Assembly: GCA_029865515.1 (NCBI GenBank)
Contig: JAOUGQ010000038.1
Location: 1 to 16,587 of the forward strand
Length of the DNA: 16,587 nucleotides
From: Nitrospirota bacterium
GTDB lineage: Bacteria > Nitrospirota > Nitrospiria > Nitrospirales > UBA8639
Direction: 5' to 3'
The notes beneath the pieces were generated by a model. That model made no database searches. It saw only the letters and a list, made by a program, of their open reading frames with translations, and was not told the DNA's origin. Both the position numbers and the translations under genes were made by a program. How positions within the stretch are numbered: position 1 is the first letter of the stretch; every line of letters starts with the position of its first letter. This document shows, piece after piece, positions 7,404-15,654 of this stretch.

Positions 7404-8348
7404 TTAAGCATCGCTCTCAGTTCTGCCAGGGCGAACCAAAAACACCGAGCATGGGGCATAGCGGGCAATTTTTCGAACCACTCCTCCCAGGGGAACCGGC
7501 TTGCCTCCCATAAATCCTTTTGATCCAACCAGAATCAATTTGGCCTTCGAACGTTCCGCGATCTTAACGATTTCTTCAGCAGGATCTCCTTTGGTCAACA
7601 CCGTCTCGACTTTCATATCCAGTTTTTTGACAGCATGGCTGATCTCTTCCAAGTGACTGGCGCCGTCTTTTTCCGCCTTTTCAAGCATGTGTTGAGCCAA
7701 TTGTTGAAACTCGGCTTTTCCTTTTCCCCAATACCACCCTTCCAAGTAAGCCGGCTTGCCCACCACATGCGCCACCGTCACCTTTGGAGGAGGAGTACAT
7801 CTCAACAGACCGAGCCTCTGCACCGTACTCATCGCAACAGATGACCCGTCGGTGGCCAGAAGAATTTTGGCAGAGGTTTTCCCCATCGTCACCTGACTTA
7901 ATTTCTCACGAACCAATAGGACGGAACAGGGCGCTTCTCTCATCACCCAGTCACTGGTACTGCCAAGAAGAAAACGTTTAACATTGGAAAGACCACGAGT
8001 TCCTATGATGACCAGGTCAATCTTATAGTCTTCCACCACCTGCAGAATTTCGGCACCTGGTAGCCCCTCCATCACAAGGGATTGAATGGGTAAATGCCTT
8101 TCTTCGAAAATCTCCTGTTTGGTGCGGTCAAGAAAAGTCTTTGCCTCGGTGAACAATTTTCCCCTTGCCTGGGAAATGACCCGATCCCAATTCGAAGGTC
8201 CTCCTGACGGCAGGAGAGGAGGAGCATCTTTCATTTCAATGACGTGCATCAAAAACAATTCGGATTTCTTGGGCCATTCCACAGACTTCACAAATCGAAC
8301 AGCCTCCTGCGAATGTTGCGAAGGATCAACTGCGACCAGAATTTTCAT
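7404..8348 (-). CDS. Universal stress protein with two tandem UspA domains (314 aa)
   Basis: The protein is a fusion of two UspA domains, about residues 1-147 and 160-307, each starting with the typical strand (KILVAVDPS, KILLATDGS). Domain 1 has the ATP-binding signature G-2x-G-9x-G-S (GTRG...GS, residues 116-130). In domain 2 the equivalent reads GSKG...GGV (residues 275-290), with Gly in place of Ser/Thr and a Gly/Pro-rich loop, so nucleotide binding there is doubtful. Family knowledge: cytoplasmic Usp proteins support survival under starvation and stress. AAGGAGAG sits four bases before the ATG. The gene starts 15 bp after the malQ stop, so the two are almost certainly one transcript. Confidence 0.95.
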   Translation of the reverse strand: MKILVAVDPSQHSQEAVRFVKSVEWPKKSELFLMHVIEMKDAPPLLPSGGPSNWDRVISQARGKLFTEAKTFLDRTKQEIFEERHLPIQSLVMEGLPGAEILQVVEDYKIDLVIIGTRGLSNVKRFLLGSTSDWVMREAPCSVLLVREKLSQVTMGKTSAKILLATDGSSVAMSTVQRLGLLRCTPPPKVTVAHVVGKPAYLEGWYWGKGKAEFQQLAQHMLEKAEKDGASHLEEISHAVKKLDMKVETVLTKGDPAEEIVKIAERSKAKLILVGSKGFMGGKPVPLGGVVRKIARYAPCSVFLVRPGRTESDA

Positions 8349-8363
8349 CCAACTCTCCTTTTC

Positions 8364-9935
8364 TCAAGAAGTCGATATCTTTTTATAGAGTTCATCCGGG
8401 GTGGTTATGGGCAGTCGTTCAAACAAAGCTGTCAGATCTCGAAGGCGGATTCCAATCTCCTCCGTCAGCAGTTCGGGCTGGAATCGCCATTCCCAGTTTC
8501 CTTTGAGCGTGCCCGGACGATTCATCCGGCATGCACTCCCCAATCCCAAAACATCCTGAAGCGGAACAACGGCGAGTCGGGCAACCGAGCTCATAGCTAA
8601 TCGAATCATATCCCAATGAATTTCACAACCGTCGGTCCCGAGGTAGTTCAACACACTCGCACGCTCCTCCTTGACCTCTTCTTTGGATTGGGTGGTTTCC
8701 TTCCCCGGTTCGGCCGTAAACCATCCGACTGTCGTATTGTGATCATGAGTGGCCGTATACACGATGCAATTCTGGATATAATTGTGGGGACGATAGGTAT
8801 GAGCTTTAGGGTCCCGGCCAAACGCCATTTGCAAGATTCGCATTCCAGGAAACCCAAAGATATCCCGCAAGACTTCAACTTCCGGCGTAATAACCCCTAA
8901 ATCCTCCGCGATGACCGGCAAATCCCCAAGTGCGGTTTTGACGACTGAAAACAACTCGGCACCCGGACCTTTCACCCACCGACCATTGACGGCATACGGT
9001 TCAGATGCAGGAATTTCCCAGTAGGCCTCAAAACCACGGAAATGATCCAATCGAAGTAAATCCATGAGAGCCAGGTTGGCCCGGAATCGATCGATCCACC
9101 ATTGATACCCGGACTTGGCCCTGACGTCCCACCGGTAAATAGGATTCCCCCACCGTTGTCCCGTTGCACTGAAATAATCCGGCGGCACACCAGCCACCAC
9201 CGAGGATTGCCCTTGATCATCCAGATAAAACAAATCGGGATGTGACCAGACTTCGGAACTATCATGGGCAAGATAAATCGGGAGATCTCCAATGATTCGG
9301 ATTCCATTGGCGTGACAATACTGTCTCAGGGCAGCCCATTGATGAAAAAAGAGATACTGGAGAAACCGGTGATAATCCATCCTGTCCCGGAGGCGACGAC
9401 TGCATTTCTGCAGGGCTTGAGGATCTCGAGTGATCAGTGGATCCTCCCATCGAGTCCACGCCTGTCCCTGATGGGTTTCCTTCAACGCCATAAAGAGGGA
9501 GAAGTCTTCTAACCACGAAGCATGCTTCTCCCGGAACAGAGAAAAGTCTTGCCGATGTTCGGCAGTGGAATTGGCTTTAAATTGTGCATAGGACTTTCCT
9601 AAGAGGACGCGCTTCTGTTCAATGACACGACGGTACTCGACCCGTTCGGCTGAAAAAGATGGAGGCCTTTTCACATCCTCCGCCAAGACAAACCCATCCT
9701 CCACAAGTTTTTCCGGACTGATTAACAGGGGGTTTCCTGCAAAAGCGGAAAAGCACATGTAGGGAGAATTGCCATAGCCGGTCGGTCCCAATGGCAACAT
9801 CTGCCACCAACTCTGACCCGCCGCTTTCAGAAAATCCACAAACTGATAGGCGGTGGGTCCTAAGTCACCGATTCCCCATGTCCCGGGGAGAGAGGTTGGA
9901 TGCAATAAGATTCCACTTCCTCTGGCCAGATTCAC
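8364..9935 (-). CDS. malQ: 4-alpha-glucanotransferase (GH77, amylomaltase)
   Basis: The enzyme transfers alpha-1,4-glucan segments between maltodextrins. It works with glucan phosphorylase by converting short limit oligosaccharides into longer acceptors plus glucose. Family hallmarks are the N-terminal SGILLHPTSLPG, the GDLGP and GNSPY segments, and the catalytic residues in LRLDHFRG (nucleophile Asp297 in this numbering), IAEDLG (acid/base Glu344) and TATHDHNT (Asp398). MRILQMAF is also typical of GH77. The length of 523 aa fits the family. I chose the GTG at 9935 because homologues begin a few residues before the SGILLHPTS motif. A TTG at 9998 would add 21 residues, and neither start has a strong ribosome binding site. 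No signal peptide is expected, so it acts in the cytoplasm. The usp gene follows after 15 bp. Confidence 0.95.
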   Translation of the reverse strand: MNLARGSGILLHPTSLPGTWGIGDLGPTAYQFVDFLKAAGQSWWQMLPLGPTGYGNSPYMCFSAFAGNPLLISPEKLVEDGFVLAEDVKRPPSFSAERVEYRRVIEQKRVLLGKSYAQFKANSTAEHRQDFSLFREKHASWLEDFSLFMALKETHQGQAWTRWEDPLITRDPQALQKCSRRLRDRMDYHRFLQYLFFHQWAALRQYCHANGIRIIGDLPIYLAHDSSEVWSHPDLFYLDDQGQSSVVAGVPPDYFSATGQRWGNPIYRWDVRAKSGYQWWIDRFRANLALMDLLRLDHFRGFEAYWEIPASEPYAVNGRWVKGPGAELFSVVKTALGDLPVIAEDLGVITPEVEVLRDIFGFPGMRILQMAFGRDPKAHTYRPHNYIQNCIVYTATHDHNTTVGWFTAEPGKETTQSKEEVKEERASVLNYLGTDGCEIHWDMIRLAMSSVARLAVVPLQDVLGLGSACRMNRPGTLKGNWEWRFQPELLTEEIGIRLRDLTALFERLPITTPDELYKKISTS

Positions 9936-10075
9936 GATCAACTCTGCCTGGATAGGATGAAAGGCTGTTGAGAAGGAAAATAAAAGCGGAAATCCCAATC
10001 ACAGAGCCGTCTCGGACACACACCGGCCATCAATACGAGATCACGCATTTCACATAGGATTAAATGTCAGCTCTT

Positions 10076-10642
10076 TCAGGATGATGCTTTTTTGGTTTTA
10101 GTAGGCTTCTTAGGAATCTTTTCAGATTCAGCTTTGGTTGCTGTTTGTCCTGATGGTGTCAACGGAATGCTCCTCTTCAGAATTTGTCGCTCGGCTTCAA
10201 CCCAGTCCCCCAGGTCGTTCCCTTTCGTCCGGCCTCGAGCCTCATACAGTTCAAAGGCGCGCTTGGCAATATCCGCGTGTAGTGCCGTTTTGATAGCCGA
10301 TTCCACCTGATCAAGATTGAGCGCTCCCCCACTCCCTTGAATTCCTCCAATCACCTGGTCCACACCCAGGTGAAACGCTTGTGCCATTAAGGAACTCACC
10401 GATGTTCCGGCCAAAGCCACAACTTTCCCCTTGTAATTTTGGGCTCGCAGTTCCCTCAGCACCTCCAGGCCACTTGGCTCGGCAACATACATATCCAACA
10501 CGATCACTAAAGGATTCTTTTCCTTCACCAAGGGAACCACATCCTGTCTATGAGGAGGGATGCAGACCTCATGCCCTTTCTCGGAAAGAAAAGAGCCTAT
10601 TTTATCGCGAAATTCCTGTTGAAATGTCACAACCATAATCAT
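10076..10642 (-). CDS. Degenerate CheY-like receiver fused to DUF2934 (188 aa)
   Basis: Residues about 1-120 look like a response-regulator receiver with the phospho-acceptor position kept (VIVLDMY, Asp50 from the chosen ATG). The acidic pair normally found after the first strand is missing (VVTFQQEFRDK). The conserved Lys near strand 5 is also not seen (DQVIGGIQG). A short DUF2934-type segment follows (IAKRAFELYEARGR...DLGDWVEAERQI, about residues 125-155), then a Lys-rich tail (KIPKKPTKTKKASS). No DNA-binding output domain is present, so it may act by protein contact. GGAGGGCTATCATTG precedes the ATG. A TTG one codon upstream (10645) would have better spacing. It sits between the phosphorylase and malQ genes, which suggests a regulatory or structural link to glucan metabolism, though this is inferred only from position. 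Confidence 0.85.
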   Translation of the reverse strand: MIMVVTFQQEFRDKIGSFLSEKGHEVCIPPHRQDVVPLVKEKNPLVIVLDMYVAEPSGLEVLRELRAQNYKGKVVALAGTSVSSLMAQAFHLGVDQVIGGIQGSGGALNLDQVESAIKTALHADIAKRAFELYEARGRTKGNDLGDWVEAERQILKRSIPLTPSGQTATKAESEKIPKKPTKTKKASS

Positions 10643-11016
10643 CAATGATAGCCCTCCATTTATTTTTGTTTATTGTATCCCCACGCTATCTAGAAGTCTT
10701 GTACAGATACAAAATTTATACCAAAGATAAAAAGGGTGAAGGCTCTGTGCACTAAGGGACTTTCCGGCCATGGCATGCGGGTTACAATGCGTGAACGCAT
10801 CGAAGTAAAATGCACTCCTCTACAAGACCCCCAAAAACTACTGACCCAAAATTCCCCACATGAGAATCTTGCTATTGTGTGGACAAAGATCTTGCAAAAG
10901 GAAGAAGGGCTTGAAGATGAGACCAACCAAATAGAGAAATTACCGAGAGAAGAGCCTGAACAAAAAGAAAGGGTTGAGGAAAAAAGACTATTAACCGTCC
11001 TGGGGGACAAGCGCTC
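10643..11016. other. Gap between the phosphorylase and receiver genes
   Basis: After the phosphorylase stop the minus strand has a small GTCC/GGAC hairpin followed, some 10 bases later, by TCTTTTTTCC, a possible weak terminator at about 10985-11005. A TACAAT box on the minus strand near 10675-10680 could be the -10 element for the receiver gene, but I find no convincing -35 element. The plus strand holds a doubtful small reading frame, listed separately. Confidence 0.4.
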
Positions 11017-11071
11017 CTACTGCATCCAGAGAATTTCGTCACATTCTAACGGAACTGCCGCATGCGGATGA
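10736..11071 (+). CDS. Doubtful Lys/Glu-rich small protein, convergent to the phosphorylase gene (up to 111 aa)
   Basis: The frame opens with GTG at 10736, with in-frame ATG codons a little further on (MRVTMRERIEVK). The middle is strongly charged and coiled-coil-like (ILQKEEGLEDETNQIEK, EEPEQKERVEEKR), and the composition looks more protein-like than the Ser/Phe-rich opposite frame. No clear ribosome binding site or promoter is visible. The end overlaps the 3' end of the phosphorylase gene by 55 bp on the opposite strand. It would be the only plus-strand gene in the window. I rate it as possible but unproven. Confidence 0.28.
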   Translation: MKALCTKGLSGHGMRVTMRERIEVKCTPLQDPQKLLTQNSPHENLAIVWTKILQKEEGLEDETNQIEKLPREEPEQKERVEEKRLLTVLGDKRSYCIQRISSHSNGTAACG

Positions 11072-13584
11072 TCGGGAACCAGCCGAGGGGTGTAATGGCT
11101 GGCGGGACGTGAAGCCGGAGCGTCCCCGCCATAGCAATAGACATTGACTAAACCGGAGACAGGGCCTTTCATCCGAAGCGGAATCCGGCAGGAAGGATGT
11201 TCGTGTTGACCCTCCGCATACAATTCCACCCGGATCACATCCGGATCAAGTTCCCCGCAATGGACTTCCACCTCAAATGCATGATTTTCCCCGGCGGGCA
11301 CAACTCTGAGATCGCCAAACCGTAATCCTTTCCAGTTTTCCCTGAGCAGGTCAAGCCAGCCCTCCAGCTCTTTGGCTAGCCCGGCATCATTGGCTATTCG
11401 GGCTCGATAGGCTTCGGCAGCGGGCAGGTAGGCATGTTCCACATATTCCCGCATCATCCGATTACTGCTGAAATGCGGGGTTAGTGTCGACATACTGGCA
11501 CGAACACGGTCAATCCATCTTCTCGGAATCCCGCCTTGATCACGGTCGTAGAATTCCGGAATAATCTGGTGCTCCAGAATTTGATAAAGTTGCTCAGCTT
11601 CCAAAGCATCCCGTTCGGGGTTGGGTTCTAGCCCCTCCCCGTTAATCACCCACCCAACCTGGGGCGTATAGGCTTCAGCCCACCACCCATCGAGTTCCGA
11701 AAGATTGAGCCCCCCATTCACGAGCACCTTCATGCCACTCGTTCCCGATGCCTCTAAGGGGCGTCGTGGGGTATTCAGCCACACATCCACCCCTGCCACA
11801 AGTTCTTGGGCCAAGGTCATTTCATAATCCTCTAAAAACACGACCCGATCCCGCAGTTCGGCTTGAATCGCAAATTGCGCCCAGGCTTGAACGAGGCGTT
11901 TGCCTTCATCATCATGAGGATGGGCCTTGCCCCCCACGACGAGTTGGACGGGACGGTTCGGATCGCAAAGGAGCCGAATCAACCGCTCTCGTTGGGACAA
12001 TAGGAGTGTTGGACGTTTGTAGGCCGTAAATCGTCTGGCAAAACCCAGAGTCAACACATTGGGATCAAACACATGACGAGCCCGTTGAAGGAGATCCGAA
12101 TGAGCCCCATGCTCCCGCAATTGGTGTACGAGACGCCGCCGCACATAGTGAATCAATTCCAACCGTTGCGAAACTCGAAAATTCCACAATTCCTCATCAG
12201 ATACCTGGGTCATGCGCGGGGCCAGCTCTTCCAAGGTTCCAACCCAACGCCTCTTTCCACAAATCCGTGTCCACAAGGCATCGGCAAGAGAGGAATCCCA
12301 GGAAGGGACATGCACCCCGTTCGTGATGTGACCCACCGGCACATCGGCAATAGGCCAACGCGGGTACAGAGGCTGAAAAATTTTCCGGCTGACCATGCCA
12401 TGTAAACGGCTGACACCGTTCACCACGCCACAGCCCCGCATGGCAAGATAGGCCATATTAAACGCTTCATTGGAATCGTTGGAATCACGACGTCCCAGGG
12501 CGAGAAGTTCCTCCATGGGCGCCTGCACCATTTCGGAAAAGTGTTGGGCATACGGTCGAAGGAGATTGGGATTATAGCGATCAAAGGCAGCTTCGACCGG
12601 CGTATGGGTTGTAAACACATTCCCGGCTCGGGTCGCAAGGAGAGCCTGGGAAAAGGAAAGGCCGGATTGCATCATAAAGCTCCTGGCCCGCGCCAGGATG
12701 ACAAAAGCCGCATGTCCCTCGTTGAGATGACACACTTCTACCTCGTAGCCTAACTCCTCCAGCATGCGCCATCCACCAATTCCCAACACAATCTCTTGCA
12801 TGAGACGCTGTTCCTGGCCGGCGGGGTACAAGTTCGCCGTCACACTCCGATCCCGCGGACCATTGAGCGGATCATTGCTATCCAGAAGATACAAGCGAAT
12901 CTTTCCCACCTTGGCCTGCCACACCCGAACTAAGAGCGTTCGTCCGGGGAGCTGCAGTTTGATTCGCAGCCATCCACCATCCGGATTCTGGACCGGCATG
13001 ACCGGAAGACTGATGGGATCGTTATACGGAAACGCTTCTGCCTGCCATGACTCTGGACTCAAAATTTGACGAAAGTAGCCCTGCTGATACAGGAGGCCCA
13101 CGCCTAAAATGGGGACTCCGAGATCGCTCGCGGTTTTGAGGTGGTCTCCGGCTAAAATCCCTAACCCGCCCGAATAGATGGGGAGGGCTTCGCTCAACCC
13201 GAATTCCATACTGAAGTAAGCCACGCCATTGAGACCGGCTCCGGCATGTATTTCCCCGAACCATCCCGGCTCTTTCAGATATTCCTGATGTTGTTTCAGC
13301 CAGGTTTGCAGGTCACGCTTCAAATCATGATCTTTTCCTGCTTCCTCAAGCCGCGCTTTGGACACACTTTGCAAAATGAAGTAGGGATTGCCGGTTTGTT
13401 CCCAGGCCTCCGGGTCCAACCGTTCCCACAGACGATCGCTAAAATGACTCCATGTCCACCGGAGATCCAGGGCCAAATCAGCCAACCCTTCAAGCCCCGC
13501 CGGCAACGGTCTATTTAAAAAATACGAGGAAGTCGCAATGGGATCACCGTTATTGAAGAGTTTTTCCTCATTGTTTTTTGCCAT
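11017..13584 (-). CDS. glgP: Alpha-glucan phosphorylase (GT35, DUF3417-containing type, 855 aa)
   Basis: The enzyme releases glucose 1-phosphate from the non-reducing ends of glycogen or maltodextrin, using pyridoxal phosphate. The N terminus (LADLALDLRWTWSHFSDRLWERLDPEAW, about residues 34-61) is the DUF3417 domain found in the 'alpha-glucan family phosphorylase' group rather than in the classical GlgP. The segments SMEFGLSEALPIYSGGLGILAGDHLK, HLNEGHAAF, TTHTPVEAAFDR and GFARRFTAYKRP are typical. The PLP-binding Lys is Lys619 in EASGTSGMKVLVNGG. The length agrees with this group. An AGGTG lies a few bases before the ATG. It follows the first usp gene after 216 bp and precedes the receiver-DUF2934 gene. 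No signal peptide is seen, so it is cytoplasmic. (Quoted motifs longer than the usual signature are contiguous at residues 125-150 and are given here only as landmarks.). Confidence 0.96.
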   Translation of the reverse strand: MAKNNEEKLFNNGDPIATSSYFLNRPLPAGLEGLADLALDLRWTWSHFSDRLWERLDPEAWEQTGNPYFILQSVSKARLEEAGKDHDLKRDLQTWLKQHQEYLKEPGWFGEIHAGAGLNGVAYFSMEFGLSEALPIYSGGLGILAGDHLKTASDLGVPILGVGLLYQQGYFRQILSPESWQAEAFPYNDPISLPVMPVQNPDGGWLRIKLQLPGRTLLVRVWQAKVGKIRLYLLDSNDPLNGPRDRSVTANLYPAGQEQRLMQEIVLGIGGWRMLEELGYEVEVCHLNEGHAAFVILARARSFMMQSGLSFSQALLATRAGNVFTTHTPVEAAFDRYNPNLLRPYAQHFSEMVQAPMEELLALGRRDSNDSNEAFNMAYLAMRGCGVVNGVSRLHGMVSRKIFQPLYPRWPIADVPVGHITNGVHVPSWDSSLADALWTRICGKRRWVGTLEELAPRMTQVSDEELWNFRVSQRLELIHYVRRRLVHQLREHGAHSDLLQRARHVFDPNVLTLGFARRFTAYKRPTLLLSQRERLIRLLCDPNRPVQLVVGGKAHPHDDEGKRLVQAWAQFAIQAELRDRVVFLEDYEMTLAQELVAGVDVWLNTPRRPLEASGTSGMKVLVNGGLNLSELDGWWAEAYTPQVGWVINGEGLEPNPERDALEAEQLYQILEHQIIPEFYDRDQGGIPRRWIDRVRASMSTLTPHFSSNRMMREYVEHAYLPAAEAYRARIANDAGLAKELEGWLDLLRENWKGLRFGDLRVVPAGENHAFEVEVHCGELDPDVIRVELYAEGQHEHPSCRIPLRMKGPVSGLVNVYCYGGDAPASRPASHYTPRLVPDHPHAAVPLECDEILWMQ

Positions 13585-13660
13585 GATTCACCTACCAGCG
13601 TTCATGAGAATTTTCGGCAGAACCCTTTATTTCCCTTTCCGGTCCTCTTTCGGCAATCCC

Positions 13661-13735
13661 TTAGTCAAACTGTCTTCTCAATCTCCACACTCCAAACCCG
13701 AACGTCGCGCTTCCCAGCAGCCCCATGGACAACAT
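13661..13735 (-). CDS. Possible 24-aa hydrophobic microprotein between usp and glgP
   Basis: A short frame begins MLSMGLLGSATFGFGVWRLR: a short hydrophobic stretch followed by Arg residues, like a single-pass membrane peptide. The same frame is open a few codons upstream (DFWHL). Its ATG overlaps a TAA as TAATG. That TAA closes the frame that would extend the upstream usp gene past its TGA. There is no convincing ribosome binding site, so this is speculative. The rest of 13585-13800 shows nothing else. Confidence 0.2.
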   Translation of the reverse strand: MLSMGLLGSATFGFGVWRLRRQFD

Positions 13736-13800
13736 TAAATGCCAGAAATCCGTTCCCGCTCATCTTGAAGAATTGTTCCTTCCCTAGAGGCCTCGGAAGA

Positions 13801-14739
13801 TCACTTCCTCCGCTTGTTTCGCATGATCGCCACCGGACATCCGGCACTGTGTGCGACTTTATTCGACACACTGCCCAAAATCCGTTTAATGCCAGTCGTA
13901 CCTCGCGACCCCATCACAATGAGATCGGCCTCTAAATATCGAGCGGCTTTAAGAATTTCGGCCGCAGGGTTGCCATAGACCAGTCGCTCTTGAATGGCCA
14001 GACCAGGAGAGGACAAGCCCTTTCGAGTCTGTTCAAGAAGTTTCGCTCCCTCTCGCCCTCGAACCTCAAGAAGTTCTTCTGCCAATTCTGCCAATTTCTT
14101 CTCATGATGGCTATCGGCAATCAACGTCCGTCCGGTTTCGTACACATGTTTTTTCACGACATGGAGAATGGTGAGATGCGAGGAAGCAGTCAATCCCACC
14201 GTTTTCACAAAATCGACTGCCGCCTGCGAATCGGGAGAACCATCGATGGCCAGAAGCAGTTTCATGCCTCGACCCGTCTTTTTCTCACGAGACATTTTGC
14301 GCGCGATCAACACCGAGCATGGCGCTTCCTGTAACACCCCTTGGCTGACGCTCCCCAGGAAAAACCCTGTCGCTTTGGAAAATCCCCGTGTCCCGAGGAC
14401 CACCAGATCGATGTCTCTTGCATGAATGACTTTTAAAATCTCCTCTCCAGGAACTCCATTTTTTACCATCGAAACACAATTCACTTTCTGCTGATTGAAC
14501 CGGTTCTCAACCTTATCCAAAAACTGGCGTGCCTGTTCAAGCACGTTCTTCTGGACATCGTGAACCTGCTGAGATATTTTGGCATCCCGTTTTTTAGCCA
14601 GACCCATAATCTGTCGAGGAAGAGGATTGACATAGAGAAGAAAAAGATCTGAACCACCGGGAAGTGTCATCCTGCTCAGTATCCGAATGGCTCCTTCAGA
14701 AATGCGGGTTTGTTCTAAGGCCAGCAGCACCTTCATCAT
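13801..14739 (-). CDS. Universal stress protein with two tandem UspA domains (312 aa)
   Basis: Two UspA domains cover about residues 1-147 and 159-308. Both carry a complete ATP-binding signature G-2x-G-9x-G-S: GTRG...GS at 116-130 and GSRG...GS at 277-290. Both domains are therefore expected to bind nucleotide, unlike the second domain of the other Usp in this window. The fold starts MKVLLALE and MKLLLAIDGS are standard. A ribosome binding site AAAGGAG lies four bases before the ATG. The gene lies just after the intrinsic terminator of the upstream operon, so it probably starts a new transcription unit, although I could not identify a convincing promoter. A phosphorylase gene follows after 216 bp. 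Confidence 0.95.
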   Translation of the reverse strand: MMKVLLALEQTRISEGAIRILSRMTLPGGSDLFLLYVNPLPRQIMGLAKKRDAKISQQVHDVQKNVLEQARQFLDKVENRFNQQKVNCVSMVKNGVPGEEILKVIHARDIDLVVLGTRGFSKATGFFLGSVSQGVLQEAPCSVLIARKMSREKKTGRGMKLLLAIDGSPDSQAAVDFVKTVGLTASSHLTILHVVKKHVYETGRTLIADSHHEKKLAELAEELLEVRGREGAKLLEQTRKGLSSPGLAIQERLVYGNPAAEILKAARYLEADLIVMGSRGTTGIKRILGSVSNKVAHSAGCPVAIMRNKRRK

Positions 14740-14822
14740 TGCGCTCCTTTCAACATATTTCCATGGGAATGCCCCTCAAAGATCTAGTCTAGCTTATGGC
14801 AATCGCGTTCTCTACTCAGTTA

Positions 14823-14866
14823 AAAAAATATGCGGCTGCTATTCATAATAAGAATAGCAGCCGCAT
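14823..14866 (-). terminator. Strong intrinsic terminator of the three-gene operon
   Basis: A perfect 15-bp inverted repeat (ATGCGGCTGCTATTC at 14830-14844 / GAATAGCAGCCGCAT at 14852-14866) with a 7-nt AT-only loop is followed on the minus strand by ATTTTTTTAAC. It lies about 70 bp past the stop of the last operon gene. The orientation of the T run shows that it terminates minus-strand transcription. Confidence 0.93.
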
Positions 14867-14938
14867 CCTGGAAATCGACTCATTCAGACCTGGCGGATCC
14901 TCCTGGTCTTCGCCGGCAAGGGTTCCTGTCTCTACAGA

Positions 14939-15271
14939 TTACAAGGCCTCTCGCTCGGCCAACACGCCGTTGATGAGTTGCCTTCGTTGTTGGATGGCTT
15001 TTTGGGGAAGATCCTCACTCAACGATTCTTGTGCGGACTCAGGCATGTTGACGAGCGCTTCAGCTTCCCCCAGGCAGGCATAGGTATACGATTCCACATA
15101 CTGATGAGCTTCTCCATAGGCCTGCCGCAAAAGTTCTTCCGTCTCTCCATCAAATGCGGCCCAGGCAGCGGGTCCCGCTTGAGCGCGAGCCAGATTTTCT
15201 AATTTATCTCGTTGCGCACGAAACCGATCAGCCCATTGTAGAGGAGAAACCGAGGTATTGATCTTTGACAT
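14939..15271 (-). CDS. Small helical protein of unknown function (110 aa)
   Basis: The frame is open to 15340, but AAAAGGAGTTGAG directly before the ATG at 15271 fixes the start. The sequence is largely helical and Ala/Glu/Gln-rich (FRAQRDKLENLARAQAG, ETEELLRQAYGEAHQYVES, KAIQQRRQLINGVLAERE), with no signal peptide or membrane segment. I recognise no domain. It is the last gene of a three-gene operon led by a SpoIIAA-like protein, and it is followed by a strong terminator. The gap to the preceding gene is 50 bp. Confidence 0.8.
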   Translation of the reverse strand: MSKINTSVSPLQWADRFRAQRDKLENLARAQAGPAAWAAFDGETEELLRQAYGEAHQYVESYTYACLGEAEALVNMPESAQESLSEDLPQKAIQQRRQLINGVLAEREAL

Positions 15272-15321
15272 CTCAACTCCTTTTTTAAAAGTTCCCATTG
15301 CAGAATCAACAGTCATTTTCT

Positions 15322-15654
15322 TTAGAGGAGGGCTTGCCAATTGCGCCCTCCCCAGACATACATCGCGTGGTCCCGATCTTTCTCAGGACATTGAGCTAAG
15401 ATTACCCGGCAAGCGGTCTGTTTGTAGACTTGCTCAGACTTGTGACCCATCAACAGTGCTAACGAGAGGGAAGGTGCCATTCCCTTGATCGACACGGGAA
15501 CGACAATCTGCCCCTCTACCGTCCGATGAATTCGATCGGAGAGAAGAAGGGGTTTCGGCGCAAACGGTTGTTCATCCAGGATGCTCAAAAACTCATTCAG
15601 GCCAGCCTTTTCGGCGTCGTCCAGCTTCACCACGTTGTCATCTCGTTCGGACAT
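15322..15654 (-). CDS. Conserved-looking small protein of unknown function (110 aa)
   Basis: GGGAGAAG lies immediately before the ATG. The start overlaps the end of the upstream SpoIIAA-like gene by 17 bp, so translation is probably coupled. The N-terminal part is acidic and helical (DDAEKAGLNEFLSILDEQ). The C-terminal half (LALLMGHKSEQVYKQTACRV and AMYVWGGRNWQALL) has the strand and Trp pattern of a compact globular domain. There are two Cys residues and no signal peptide. I cannot assign a family. Operon position suggests a function tied to the STAS-like partner. Confidence 0.82.
   Translation of the reverse strand: MSERDDNVVKLDDAEKAGLNEFLSILDEQPFAPKPLLLSDRIHRTVEGQIVVPVSIKGMAPSLSLALLMGHKSEQVYKQTACRVILAQCPEKDRDHAMYVWGGRNWQALL

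Noticed and set aside
10690..11010. 106-aa minus-strand frame
   Set aside because: Ser/Phe-rich translation typical of the complement of a charged coding sequence. No ribosome binding site.
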